Shown here one piece after another: positions 33,002 to 41,377 of a stretch of DNA of 48,372 bases. The stretch is taken from contig JAEYWY010000027.1 of the NCBI GenBank assembly GCA_023428695.1, forward strand, positions 1 to 48,372, written 5' to 3'. The position numbers and the translations under genes were made by a program. Position 1 is the first letter of the stretch. Every line of letters begins with the position of its first letter. The DNA comes from Bacteroidota bacterium (GTDB lineage Bacteria; Bacteroidota; Bacteroidia; Cytophagales; Cyclobacteriaceae). Under the pieces are notes generated by a model. That model ran no database searches, had not been told where the DNA came from, and saw only the letters and a program-made list of their open reading frames with translations.

Positions 33002-35875
33002 TCATTGCTTAACAAGCCGGCGTGTTTCGCTTTTTCCTTCCGAAGAAATCCTGATGAAATACAAACCGCGGCCAAGTTTCTCACCCAGCATATGTTTCTC
33101 ACCAGCACGCAACCCTTTATAGCGGGCTTTGACCTGGCCGTCGAATGAATAAATCACTACATCAAAATTATCTTGATCTTTGTCGACGCTTAACTGAAAT
33201 TCACTCGTAAACGGATTCGGATACGCAACGAAGGTTTCTTTGGCAGCATCCGGTTCGTCATTGGAATTTACATCTTCACTCACACGGAGCGTACCAGCAA
33301 GTACTTCACAATCGCTCGTTGGTGCTGTTGAGGCATCTAACCGGAAGACTTCGGTGCCGACCTGAGGGGCATGCGCAGAGAAAATCAGCTTGTCATCCAG
33401 TACAGTCAAATATTCCGGGTGAGTTGCATCATAGTAACCCGTGTTTTGTATAGCAAAGGTTCCACAGGCAGTCCCATCTGTTCGTACAAGGTATGAATCC
33501 GTACCGAAATAAAGGATATCATCAAATATGGCACTACTGGGATAATAACTGTTATCATCCACGGGAGTAATCTGCTCTGTACCCTGCAACGTTCCATCGG
33601 TAGCCCAAAGAGTCGTTTGGAAATTCTCGGACCTGACAAGGAACCACGTCATACCATGATAGTAGGGCAGCAATTCGATATTAGAAACCGTTGGAAAAGT
33701 CTGCACAAGCGTAGTTCCTGCAGAAGTCCCGTCCGTCTGATATAACGACTTATTTTTTGCCGTGTGATTAACCACAAAGTAAAGATGGCCATTTCTTTCT
33801 GTGAGCCAAGAAATGGTAAGAACCGGTTCTGTCGGAAAATCTTTTACTACAACGGTTCCTGCATTCGTCCCGTCACTTCGATACAATGCCTGTTTGCCTC
33901 CGGGCGTATCGGCAACAAAAAATAGTTGATCATCCAGTAGCGTGAGGTGTCTTGGATGGCTTCCTATCGCACCGGGAATTATGTCTTTGACCAGCGCAGT
34001 GCCTGGTTCTGTTCCGTCGCTTTTCCAAAGTTCTTCACCTGCAGAAGTAGTGGCAGTGAAGAACACTGTTCCATTCAGCACAGTGAATTCCCTGGGCATA
34101 CTACTACCGACCGGATTGATGTCTTTAACCATAACGGTACCCTCCGGCGTTCCGTCAGACTTCCATAGTTCTTCGCCAAAATCAGTTCCGCTGGGAAAAT
34201 AAGCAACATTGCCTACGACAGCACCGGTGATATAAACGGGAACGTCGCTCACCTTCTCCGTTCCGGCACTCGTTCCATCCGACTTCCATAATGTAAAATC
34301 CTTTTCGAAGAACATGATGTCGTCACCTGCAACAAGTCCGGTAGCAAACCCACTGAGTATCTTTTCAGTCCCGGATTCGGTACCATCAGTTACCCAGAGT
34401 CCGTTTTCGGGGTCCACCGCACTAGTCAGGAAATAAAGCTTACTCTTGAAGAGAACAAAGTTGTGCGGATTGGAACCCGTGGTATAGGTTACAAGATTAA
34501 TAAATGTGTCTGTGCCTTCTTCGGTGCCATCACTCTTCCAAATGACATTATCGCCGGAGGCATCAGGTGCGATGAAGTACATAGCCGACGCTCCCGAGAT
34601 TTCGTAAGTTGTACTGCCTATTCCCGGGCCAAGTTCCTTCACATCAGTCGCCGTACTTCCTTCAAGTTTCACGAGAAAGGCCTCTAAAGGAGACCACCCG
34701 TTCAACGAACTCCAGGTGTACCGCTCCCCGATAAGGTATAATGCGTCGCCGAACTCGAAGACTTCAATTGACGTGTAGCTATCACCAACCTGCTCGCGCA
34801 AAAGAGTCGTACCTTCTTCTGTCCCGTCACTTACATACAGATCGCCATGTTGAATAAAATACAGGAAACCGTTTTTGGCTGCCAATGCCAAAAGGTTTAA
34901 GATGCCATTATATTTGCCGGGCCTCAGATCCTTTAGAAGGTGCGTGCCTGCCGTGGTTCCATCGGTTACCCAGAATTCTACGCCATGGGTTTTATCATTG
35001 GCGACAAAGTAAAGCCTGTCGTCAGCGTCAACAAGCCATTTGGGAAAACTCCCTGACGATCCGGGATTGACATCCATCACGAGCGTAGTTCCTATTGCTG
35101 TACCATCCGACTTCCACAGCTCTTCACCTGCGGCTTCATTCCTGGCTGCGAAGTAGATGTAACCACCTGAAGCTGCGATGTGCTGCGGGGCACTGCTCTT
35201 CTTTCCGGGATAGATATCGATAACGAGTGAGGTACCCGCACTCGTTCCATCTGTGCGCCACAGTTCATATCCGTGCTTCGCGTCGTTGGCAGCAAAGTAA
35301 ACGTAGTCATTAAATGCAGTGAGAAACGAAGCATTGCTGTGCCCCCCACCCTTCATTATATCCTTCACCATGAAAGTACCCGAAGGGGTTCCATCCGTTC
35401 GCCAGACTTCTTTTCCGTTGGCGGGAGTTGTTGCCACGAAAAAAATCATCCCGTTACACAACGTAAGTTGTTCAGGATCCGAACCCGGATTTCCGGGAGA
35501 AATATCGCGTAAAACCACAGTTCCTTCCGACGTGCCGTCACTCGTCCATAATTCGGCACCTGTGACTCCATCCGCGGCCACAAAGACAAGCCTGTCACCT
35601 ATGTTCATCAACGCCTTCGCAAAACCAAAAGTCCTGAGATTCGTCGTATTTCCTTCGGAGTCACTCTTCCAAAGCGCATTCTCAGCAACGAAATAGACGA
35701 CGTCGCCAACTTCATGAACATGCGAAAACTCTCCGTACAAGGACGATGGCGTAAGCAACACATCCTTGACGAGTTCGATTTGGGCATTAAGCTGAATCAC
35801 AGAGAAACTCATCAGAAGCAATAATGTCCTGATTCTGGCCGGCAGACCGCCGCGCCATAGGGCTTTTCTTAACAT
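33002..35875 (-). CDS. ELWxxDGT-repeat T9SS-sorted surface protein, copy 3
   Basis: 957 aa, intact. The signal peptide ends at residue 31 (RTLLLLMSFSVIQLNAQ) and is nearly identical to copy 2 in its core. Fifteen xxWxxDGT repeats appear in the same register as in the other copies (ELWTSDGT, EVWRTDGT, ELWRTDGT, ELWKSDGT, EFWVTDGT and so on), each followed by xxGT. The C-terminal domain from about residue 880 has YPNPFTSEFQLSVDK, VVIYSFDGQVKARY and ISSEGKSETRRLVKQ, the T9SS type A pattern. All three copies are tandem on one strand, each with its own terminator, so they are probably separate transcripts. Binding partner or enzymatic activity is unknown. Confidence 0.92.
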   Translation of the reverse strand: MLRKALWRGGLPARIRTLLLLMSFSVIQLNAQIELVKDVLLTPSSLYGEFSHVHEVGDVVYFVAENALWKSDSEGNTTNLRTFGFAKALMNIGDRLVFVAADGVTGAELWTSDGTSEGTVVLRDISPGNPGSDPEQLTLCNGMIFFVATTPANGKEVWRTDGTPSGTFMVKDIMKGGGHSNASFLTAFNDYVYFAANDAKHGYELWRTDGTSAGTSLVIDIYPGKKSSAPQHIAASGGYIYFAARNEAAGEELWKSDGTAIGTTLVMDVNPGSSGSFPKWLVDADDRLYFVANDKTHGVEFWVTDGTTAGTHLLKDLRPGKYNGILNLLALAAKNGFLYFIQHGDLYVSDGTEEGTTLLREQVGDSYTSIEVFEFGDALYLIGERYTWSSLNGWSPLEAFLVKLEGSTATDVKELGPGIGSTTYEISGASAMYFIAPDASGDNVIWKSDGTEEGTDTFINLVTYTTGSNPHNFVLFKSKLYFLTSAVDPENGLWVTDGTESGTEKILSGFATGLVAGDDIMFFEKDFTLWKSDGTSAGTEKVSDVPVYITGAVVGNVAYFPSGTDFGEELWKSDGTPEGTVMVKDINPVGSSMPREFTVLNGTVFFTATTSAGEELWKSDGTEPGTALVKDIIPGAIGSHPRHLTLLDDQLFFVADTPGGKQALYRSDGTNAGTVVVKDFPTEPVLTISWLTERNGHLYFVVNHTAKNKSLYQTDGTSAGTTLVQTFPTVSNIELLPYYHGMTWFLVRSENFQTTLWATDGTLQGTEQITPVDDNSYYPSSAIFDDILYFGTDSYLVRTDGTACGTFAIQNTGYYDATHPEYLTVLDDKLIFSAHAPQVGTEVFRLDASTAPTSDCEVLAGTLRVSEDVNSNDEPDAAKETFVAYPNPFTSEFQLSVDKDQDNFDVVIYSFDGQVKARYKGLRAGEKHMLGEKLGRGLYFIRISSEGKSETRRLVKQ

Positions 35876-36036
35876 AACACAAAAGTTTAAAAACAGACGG
35901 TAGACAGTGATACTTCAAACAACCATAGGGCGGTACGGGGGCGGCCTGCCAGACAACGATCAACCCCACTAGAATCGTCACGACAAAACGCGCGTTAACT
36001 GCAGGTATGTGAAATTATACAATAAAACATATCACC
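35876..36036 (-). repeat. Duplicated upstream region, copy B (before ELWxxDGT copy 3)
   Basis: Homologous to 32641-32803 with small indels. Shared blocks include the run ending in AAACAACCAT, GCCTGCCAGA and ACAAAACGC/ATAAAACGC followed by GTTA. The duplication that made copies 2 and 3 therefore included the promoter and leader, not only the coding part. The remaining bases to 36111 hold no gene. Confidence 0.8.
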
Positions 36037-36111
36037 TCAAAAACAAAGACAATATTTCTCCGCGAAACCCATGGGCAACACGAAGCAACCGGCGCAGAAG
36101 AATTTATGTTA

Positions 36112-37359
36112 CTACATCTTCTTGAATACAGCCGTGGCGTTGTGGCCGCCAAAGCCAAACGTATTGCTCATAGCGACGTTTATTTTCCGTTCTACCCGCT
36201 TTTGCAGAACAATATTCAGCCCTTCGGGAATATCCGGATCTACGCTCTGTGTATTGACTGTCGGCGGAACAACACCTTCGTGAATTGCTTTAACACAAAT
36301 AATTGCTTCAACCGCGCCAGCACCTCCGAGCAGGTGACCAGTTGCCGATTTGGTGGCACTGATTAGCAACTTCGACGTGTGGTCTGCAAATAAAGATTTC
36401 ACGGCTTTCATCTCACTCTCATCTCCAACCGGCGTGGATGTGGCATGCGGATTCAGATAATCAACATCTTCGAGAGTAAGTCCTGCATCTTCGACAGCCC
36501 ATTTCATACCAAGCTTTGCGCCTGCCCCTTCAGGATGGGTAGCTGTAAGATGATAAGCATCTGCAGACATTCCACCGCCTGCAACCTCTGCATAGATACG
36601 TGCTCCGCGTTTCATCGCGTGGTCGTAGTCCTCAAGTATAAGCGTACCGGATCCTTCGCCCATTACAAAGCCGTCGCGCGTGGCATCAAAAGGACGGGAT
36701 GCCGTGGAAGGATCGTCGTTCCGTGTGGATAGCGCTTTCAATGCATTAAATCCGCCGATACCTGCTTCGTTGACCGCAGCTTCGGATCCGCCGGTAACGA
36801 TGATGTCGGCCTTGCCCCAGCGGATGTAGTTCATAGCGTCAATGAGTGCCGTAGTCGAAGTTGCGCATGCGGATACCGTTGTAAAGTTCGGTCCCATAAA
36901 TCCGTACTTAATCGAAATCCATCCGGACGCAATATCAACGATCACTTTGGGGATGAAGAACGGATTGATACGCGGCGTTCCGTCGCCCAGGGCAAAAGCC
37001 ATGATCTCCTGCTGGAAAGTCTGAAATCCGCCGTTACCGGATCCCCAGATAACGCCGACACGCGTTTTGTCAATGTTGTCGAGATCAAGACCTGAGTCTT
37101 TCAACGCTTCGGCTGTAGATACCAACGCGTATTGTGTGAATGGATCAATCTTTCTTACTTCCTGCTTCTCGAAATAGTTGAGCGGATCATAACCTTTGAT
37201 CTCGCACGCAAACTTTGTTTTGAATTTTGTCGCATCGAATCGCGTGATCGGTGCAGCGCCGCTCTTTCCTTCAATAAGGTTTTTCCAGAATTCATCGACG
37301 GTATTGCCAAGTGGTGTTATGGCGCCGAGACCCGTTACTACGACTTTGCGTGGTTTCAT
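36112..37359 (-). CDS. fabF: Beta-ketoacyl-ACP synthase II (FabF family)
   Basis: 415-aa condensing enzyme that elongates acyl-ACP with malonyl-ACP in fatty-acid synthesis. The catalytic triad is complete: Cys165 in VSACATS, His305 in NPHATST, Lys337 and His342 in KSATGHLLGGAGA. The C-terminal NTFGFGGHNA is standard. The length is that of FabF, not FabB or FabH. It overlaps the TetR-type regulator by 4 nt (ATGA), and no acpP, fabG or other fab genes are adjacent. That suggests a second, inducible FabF rather than the housekeeping copy (inference). Confidence 0.94.
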   Translation of the reverse strand: MKPRKVVVTGLGAITPLGNTVDEFWKNLIEGKSGAAPITRFDATKFKTKFACEIKGYDPLNYFEKQEVRKIDPFTQYALVSTAEALKDSGLDLDNIDKTRVGVIWGSGNGGFQTFQQEIMAFALGDGTPRINPFFIPKVIVDIASGWISIKYGFMGPNFTTVSACATSTTALIDAMNYIRWGKADIIVTGGSEAAVNEAGIGGFNALKALSTRNDDPSTASRPFDATRDGFVMGEGSGTLILEDYDHAMKRGARIYAEVAGGGMSADAYHLTATHPEGAGAKLGMKWAVEDAGLTLEDVDYLNPHATSTPVGDESEMKAVKSLFADHTSKLLISATKSATGHLLGGAGAVEAIICVKAIHEGVVPPTVNTQSVDPDIPEGLNIVLQKRVERKINVAMSNTFGFGGHNATAVFKKM

Positions 37360-37949
37360 TTGAGTGATATTTGTTCAAGAATGTTTTTACAGTTTTTGAC
37401 TACGATTTTCATCGCGCGATCCGAGCCGGTCACACGGCTCACCATGATTGCGCCTTCCACCGAGGTGAAGAAAAGCATGGCTAACTCGCCGCTGTTCACG
37501 GAGGCATCAAATTCACCGGACTTCTTTCCTTCTTCCAAAAGCCGAGCGATAAAAGCGACTACGTTTTTGATTTCCTTAGCGACGTGATCGCGCAAGGACT
37601 GGTGATGGTCATCTGCTTCCACGGCATTATTCAGTAAAGGACATCCTCCGGGAATTGGTGATTTAAACACGTACGTCGCATAAAAACGGAGGACCGCAAG
37701 AAGCCGGGCCTTCGCCGAAGTCTGACCCTCTGTCATCCTGGCCATGGCCTTCTTTGTTTCATCCATGGCGAACTGAAATGCAGCATATGCGATCTCCTCC
37801 TTGTCCGCGAAGTTCCCATAAAGTGAACCTTTTGTGAGACCGGTGACCTCCTGCAGATCGGACAATGAAGTGCCCGCGAATCCCTGCTTGTTAAAAACGG
37901 GAGCGGTTTTTTCGATGATGTAACGGCGTGTGCGTTCCGACTTCTTCAC
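37356..37949 (-). CDS. TetR/AcrR-family transcriptional regulator
   Basis: 197 aa. The N-terminal helix-turn-helix is residues about 8-52 (RRYIIEKTAPVFNKQGFAGTSLSDLQ, then GLTKGSLYGNFADKEEI). The C-terminal ligand domain includes FKSPIPGGCPLLNNAVEADD, a motif shared by one TetR subgroup, and ends in NCKNILEQISLK. Start is GTG at 37949. A perfect palindrome lies 5 bp before the start, so autorepression is very likely. It is translationally coupled to fabF (ATGA), making fabF the first candidate target. The inducer is unknown; an acyl or other hydrophobic ligand would be a guess. Confidence 0.92.
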   Translation of the reverse strand: MKKSERTRRYIIEKTAPVFNKQGFAGTSLSDLQEVTGLTKGSLYGNFADKEEIAYAAFQFAMDETKKAMARMTEGQTSAKARLLAVLRFYATYVFKSPIPGGCPLLNNAVEADDHHQSLRDHVAKEIKNVVAFIARLLEEGKKSGEFDASVNSGELAMLFFTSVEGAIMVSRVTGSDRAMKIVVKNCKNILEQISLK

Positions 37950-37954
37950 GCCGT

Positions 37955-37984
37955 AAAAATATACCGCTCGGTATATTTTTCAAA
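37955..37984 (-). promoter_or_regulatory. Perfect 26-bp palindrome, probable TetR operator overlapping promoter
   Basis: AAAAATATACCG (37955-37966) and CGGTATATTTTT (37969-37980) are exact reverse complements around CT. Read on the minus strand, TTTG (37984-37981), 17 bp, then TATATTTT resembles a -33/-7 promoter whose spacer and -7 box are covered by the palindrome. A bound TetR dimer would block the tetR-fabF promoter. The core TATACCGNNCGGTATA is typical of TetR-family operators. Confidence 0.82.
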
Positions 37985-38008
37985 ACATTACTGAATTAAT
38001 ATGATGGA

Positions 38009-38341
38009 TCAGGCAAGAGAGAAGATTTTCTGCATGAGTACCCATTTTTCGCCGGGTTTTGCGAAAGGGAGAGCCTGTTGGTAATTCCACATCAGTTCCT
38101 CCCATTTTTGAACAGTAGCGTCGTTAGCATCGCGTGAGCTTTTTTCTTCCAAACTGAAAGAATCCGACGTTTCCATGATCATAAAAAGGCGGTTGGCTAC
38201 GCGGTAGATTTCCATATTCTCAATGCCTGAGCTGCGAATACTCTCGAGGATTTCGGGCCAGACGCGCGTATGCCATTCTTCGTACTCCCTTATTTTTTGG
38301 GGATCATCGACGAGATCAAGAGCTAGTGCGTAACGTTTCAT
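38009..38341 (-). CDS. L-rhamnose/L-fucose mutarotase family protein
   Basis: 110-aa small enzyme of the RhaM-like ferredoxin-fold family, which interconverts alpha and beta anomers of deoxy-sugars. Family residues are visible: YALALDLVDDPQ (4-15), the active-site Tyr20 and His24 in REYEEWHTRVWPEI, and MEIYRVANRLFMIMET. The ATG at 38341 overlaps the permease stop by 4 nt (ATGA). The frame is open a little further upstream, but that part lies inside the permease gene. As last gene of the fucose operon it should speed L-fucose anomer conversion before oxidation. Confidence 0.9.
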   Translation of the reverse strand: MKRYALALDLVDDPQKIREYEEWHTRVWPEILESIRSSGIENMEIYRVANRLFMIMETSDSFSLEEKSSRDANDATVQKWEELMWNYQQALPFAKPGEKWVLMQKIFSLA

Positions 38342-39576
38342 GTGCGAACGCGGTAGCCTTTCCATCCGAAGAAAGAAACGAATGCAAATGCAAGCATCGG
38401 CACAAATAAAGAATACTGCAGTGGGAAAAGTGCCATAATCGGAGGAAGCAGCGCACCACCGACAATCGACATAATCAGCAGCGATGAACCGAGTTTTGTA
38501 TTGTCACCAAGATCCTGCACACCCAGAGCAAAAATCGTCGGGAACATGATTGACATAAAGAAGTTAATGCCGATAAGCGAATACACTGCCAACGCACCTT
38601 CGGTAAAAGCTCCCATCAGACACAAGAACATGGCCGCAAATCCGTACGCTGTCAACATTTTGTGATCGCGAATCTTTCTCATTAACCAGGTCCCGAAAAA
38701 TCGACCTGATACAAACAGAAAAGAACCACCAAGTAAATAGTATTTCGATGCAATCTCTCTGCTTGTTCCTGGCAGCAGCTTGGTTACAAAATCGATCGTG
38801 ATTCCCCAAATTCCGACCTGAGCACCGACATACAGAAACTGTGCAATAACCGCCAACAGAAGGTGCGACCGTTTGAAAATTGTCTTATCAAAGTGAAGCC
38901 CACTGCCTTTGTCAGGCTCCGGCATTCGGGTCAGAAAGAACAGCAACGAGACAAAGAGTACAATTGTAGCAATCCCGGCATAAGGAATTATTACTGCTTC
39001 AGCAGCCTGTTGTTTCTCCTGAAGCGTTGCCAGTTCGCCTTCATTTCCCGCAAAGATAAACTGACCTGCAACCCAGGGGCCGACTACAAGGGCAACACCG
39101 TTGAACGACTGCGCGAAGTTCAGTCGTACAGTTGCTGTTTCCTGTTTTCCCAATAACATCACGTATGGGTTCGCGCCTGTTTCCAAAAACGCCAACCCGC
39201 TTGCGATAATAAACAATGCAACAAGGAAGAATCCAAAGGCAAGCAACTTAGCTGCGGGAATGAACAGCAAGGCTCCTACAGCGTATAACACCAGCCCCAT
39301 GAGAATACCCTTCTTGTAACTATACTTCTCCATGAAAAGTCCGGCGGGAATGGCAATGGTGAAGTAACCAAAATAAAAGGCCGTTTCGACGAACATTGCC
39401 TCCGCCCTTGATATGGTAAATACAGGCTGAAAGTGTGCGATCAAAGTTGAATTGAGAATATTGGCGAGCCCCCATAGAAAGAAAAGACTTGTTACCAGGA
39501 TAAACGGTAGCAGGTACGGATTTCCTTCGACGCGATCTGTTTTCTCGGAGACTTGTTCGGCAGGGATTGATGGCAT
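38338..39576 (-). CDS. fucP: Sugar MFS transporter, FucP-type fucose permease
   Basis: 412-aa 12-helix major facilitator. After a short cytoplasmic tail it begins with YLLPFILVTSLFFLWGLANILNSTLIAHFQ, the signature start of FucP/sugar:H+ symporters, and continues with FVETAFYFGYFTIAIPAGLFMEKYSYKKGI and FLETGANPYV, also family hallmarks. It imports L-fucose or a related sugar with protons across the inner membrane. I chose the ATG at 39576 (MPSIPAEQ); upstream open sequence overlaps the end of the SDR gene and has no transporter character. It is 16 nt after the SDR stop and overlaps the mutarotase start. Confidence 0.93.
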   Translation of the reverse strand: MPSIPAEQVSEKTDRVEGNPYLLPFILVTSLFFLWGLANILNSTLIAHFQPVFTISRAEAMFVETAFYFGYFTIAIPAGLFMEKYSYKKGILMGLVLYAVGALLFIPAAKLLAFGFFLVALFIIASGLAFLETGANPYVMLLGKQETATVRLNFAQSFNGVALVVGPWVAGQFIFAGNEGELATLQEKQQAAEAVIIPYAGIATIVLFVSLLFFLTRMPEPDKGSGLHFDKTIFKRSHLLLAVIAQFLYVGAQVGIWGITIDFVTKLLPGTSREIASKYYLLGGSFLFVSGRFFGTWLMRKIRDHKMLTAYGFAAMFLCLMGAFTEGALAVYSLIGINFFMSIMFPTIFALGVQDLGDNTKLGSSLLIMSIVGGALLPPIMALFPLQYSLFVPMLAFAFVSFFGWKGYRVRT

Positions 39577-39592
39577 ATGCTGGATTATAAAT

Positions 39593-40375
39593 TTAAAGCA
39601 ACGCGCGGTCCAGATGAACATAACCGCCGTCGACGTGAATGAGCTGACCTGTTGTATGTGATGAACGCGTTGAAAGCAGGAACAAAACCATGTTGGCAAT
39701 TTCTTCCGCCGTCGTCATTCGTCTTTCTAAAGGAATCTTATCCGTAATTGAAGCAAGTTTTTCCTCCGGATTCGGAAATGTCTTAATCCACTTGTCATAA
39801 AGTGGTGTGTAACATTCGGCGACGATCACCGCGTTGACGCGAATGCCATGCGGCAGCAATTCCACCGCCCATTCCCGTGTCAATGCATTCCTGCCACCAT
39901 TCGACGCGGCATACGCCGAAGTATTTCCCTGGCCTGTTTCCGCAGTCTTCGATCCGATATTGACGATTGCGCCTTTGCTTTCTTTCAAATACGGAAGCGC
40001 GTAATGTACAACGAGGTAGTAATGAACAAGATTCTTGTGGAGAGACGCCATGAACCGTTCGTAGTCTCCCTTCTCAAGTCCGACACCGTCGTTGACACCC
40101 GCATTGTTGACTACGCCATTGATCCTGCCAAATTGTTTTGCAACCCGTTCAACAGATTTCCGGCATTCTTCCGGTTCGGACAACTCAGCGACTACCTGAA
40201 AAGCCTTCCCGCCTTTCGCTTCTATCTCTGACACCATTGCGCGGTTATCGCTTTCGTTTCTTCCGATGATCACGGGAATAGCGCCTTCGCTCGCAAGCCC
40301 GCTCACAATACCTGCACCAATCCCTTTGGCGCCACCTGTAACAATGATGATCTTATCCTTGAGAAAAAGGTCCAT
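39593..40375 (-). CDS. SDR oxidoreductase, L-fucose dehydrogenase-like, catalytic Lys replaced
   Basis: 260-aa short-chain dehydrogenase. Cofactor motif TGGAKGIG (13-20), NNAG (90-93), Ser142 in NIGSKTAE and Tyr155 are in place, but the YxxxK motif reads YAASN, with Asn159 where Lys is expected (codon AAT). The following ALTREWAVELLPHGIRVNAV is typical of the L-fucose dehydrogenase group in Bacteroidetes, which oxidises L-fucose to L-fuconolactone with NAD(P). Operon position beside permease, mutarotase and lactonase supports that role. The Lys to Asn change could impair activity or alter specificity; only a direct test can tell. Confidence 0.88.
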   Translation of the reverse strand: MDLFLKDKIIIVTGGAKGIGAGIVSGLASEGAIPVIIGRNESDNRAMVSEIEAKGGKAFQVVAELSEPEECRKSVERVAKQFGRINGVVNNAGVNDGVGLEKGDYERFMASLHKNLVHYYLVVHYALPYLKESKGAIVNIGSKTAETGQGNTSAYAASNGGRNALTREWAVELLPHGIRVNAVIVAECYTPLYDKWIKTFPNPEEKLASITDKIPLERRMTTAEEIANMVLFLLSTRSSHTTGQLIHVDGGYVHLDRALL

Positions 40376-40527
40376 GGTGTATGAAGTTCAATTAAAAGTA
40401 TGATAAAAAAACCAAAATTGTCGGATTTGTAAGTGCTACCCTAAATGTTCTCGTTTCCGAATGAAGAACAGCCTTTTCACCGGTCATCTTTCATCTTTCA
40501 ACTTTCCACTTTCATCTCCCAGACATG
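40376..40527. other. Intergenic region inside the fucose gene set
   Basis: 152 bp without a gene. It contains a pyrimidine-rich stretch (40485-40520) made of repeated CTTTCA/CTTTCC units, so the minus-strand transcript would have a GAAAG-rich leader. Together with the size of the gap it could mark a second promoter for the SDR-permease-mutarotase part; no consensus promoter was found. Confidence 0.35.
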
Positions 40528-41352
40528 TCAAAGCCCGTAGAACGCCACCGCGTTTTCGCCGAGAATCGCCTTCTGCTCCTCATCACTCAGACGCGAAATA
40601 TAACTTCGCACAATATCGAGCTGTTCCCGGTATTGAGCGGCAACGAGGCAGACAGGCCAGTCGGATCCATACATCAGGCGCTCCGGTCCGAAAGCCTCCA
40701 TCACTTCATCGAGGTAGGGATAGAAGTCGTCGCGTTTCCAATTGCGCCACGACGCTTCCGTTACCATTCCCGACAACTTGCAGAAGATGTTGGGAAATGT
40801 CGCCATCGCCGCCATGTTGAGTTCCCATTGTGTCTTTTCGCCTCGGGCAATAGCCGGTTTCGCGATATGGTCGATGACAATTCTTGTATCTGGTATTTTC
40901 GCCACAAACGAGAGTGCCTCCTGCATCTGATAATGATAAATCAACAGATCGTATGTGAACCCGTGTTTATGTAATTCGTTAATGCCGCTGATAAACTTCG
41001 TGTTTTCGAGAAATCCGGCAGGTTCGCCCTGAACAATATGCCGGAAGCCTTTCAACTTCGGAAACTCTCTAAAATACACCAGCCTATCCGTTAAGTTATC
41101 CGACCTGAGATCAACCCAGCCAACAACACCTTTTACAAACGTCGACTGATCGGCAAGCTGAAGCAAAAACTGCGTTTCGTCTTCCGACTGGTCGGCCTGA
41201 ACCGAAACGCAACCATCCACTCCATTCGCTGACAATTCCTGTTCGAGATCACCTGGCAGGAAATCGCGTTGGATAACGGCCATTTCATCCGTTATCCACG
41301 AATCGCGTACCGGATCATATTTCCAGAAATGTTGATGTGCATCAATAACCAC
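40528..41352 (-). CDS. Amidohydrolase family, probable L-fuconolactonase
   Basis: 274-aa TIM-barrel metal hydrolase. It opens with DAHQHFWKYD (H6 and H8 of the HxH pair) and contains VGWVDLRSDN, KGFRHIVQGEP, IVIDHIAKP and YGSDWPV with the late Asp. This layout is that of the COG3618 lactonase group, which hydrolyses L-fucono- or L-rhamnono-1,5-lactone to the acid. The start is GTG at 41352, directly before the conserved VIDAHQH. It lies 25 nt downstream of the FAH-family gene. The substrate is assigned from operon context. Confidence 0.9.
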   Translation of the reverse strand: MVIDAHQHFWKYDPVRDSWITDEMAVIQRDFLPGDLEQELSANGVDGCVSVQADQSEDETQFLLQLADQSTFVKGVVGWVDLRSDNLTDRLVYFREFPKLKGFRHIVQGEPAGFLENTKFISGINELHKHGFTYDLLIYHYQMQEALSFVAKIPDTRIVIDHIAKPAIARGEKTQWELNMAAMATFPNIFCKLSGMVTEASWRNWKRDDFYPYLDEVMEAFGPERLMYGSDWPVCLVAAQYREQLDIVRSYISRLSDEEQKAILGENAVAFYGL

Positions 41353-41377
41353 GATGGAAAGACTTTTCTTTGAACGA

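Noticed and set aside
26676..35875. Regularly spaced DNA repeats that could be mistaken for a CRISPR-like or satellite array
   Set aside because: The repeats are codon-phased, degenerate and encode the xxWxxDGT protein motif; spacing varies and there are no identical direct repeats with unique spacers.
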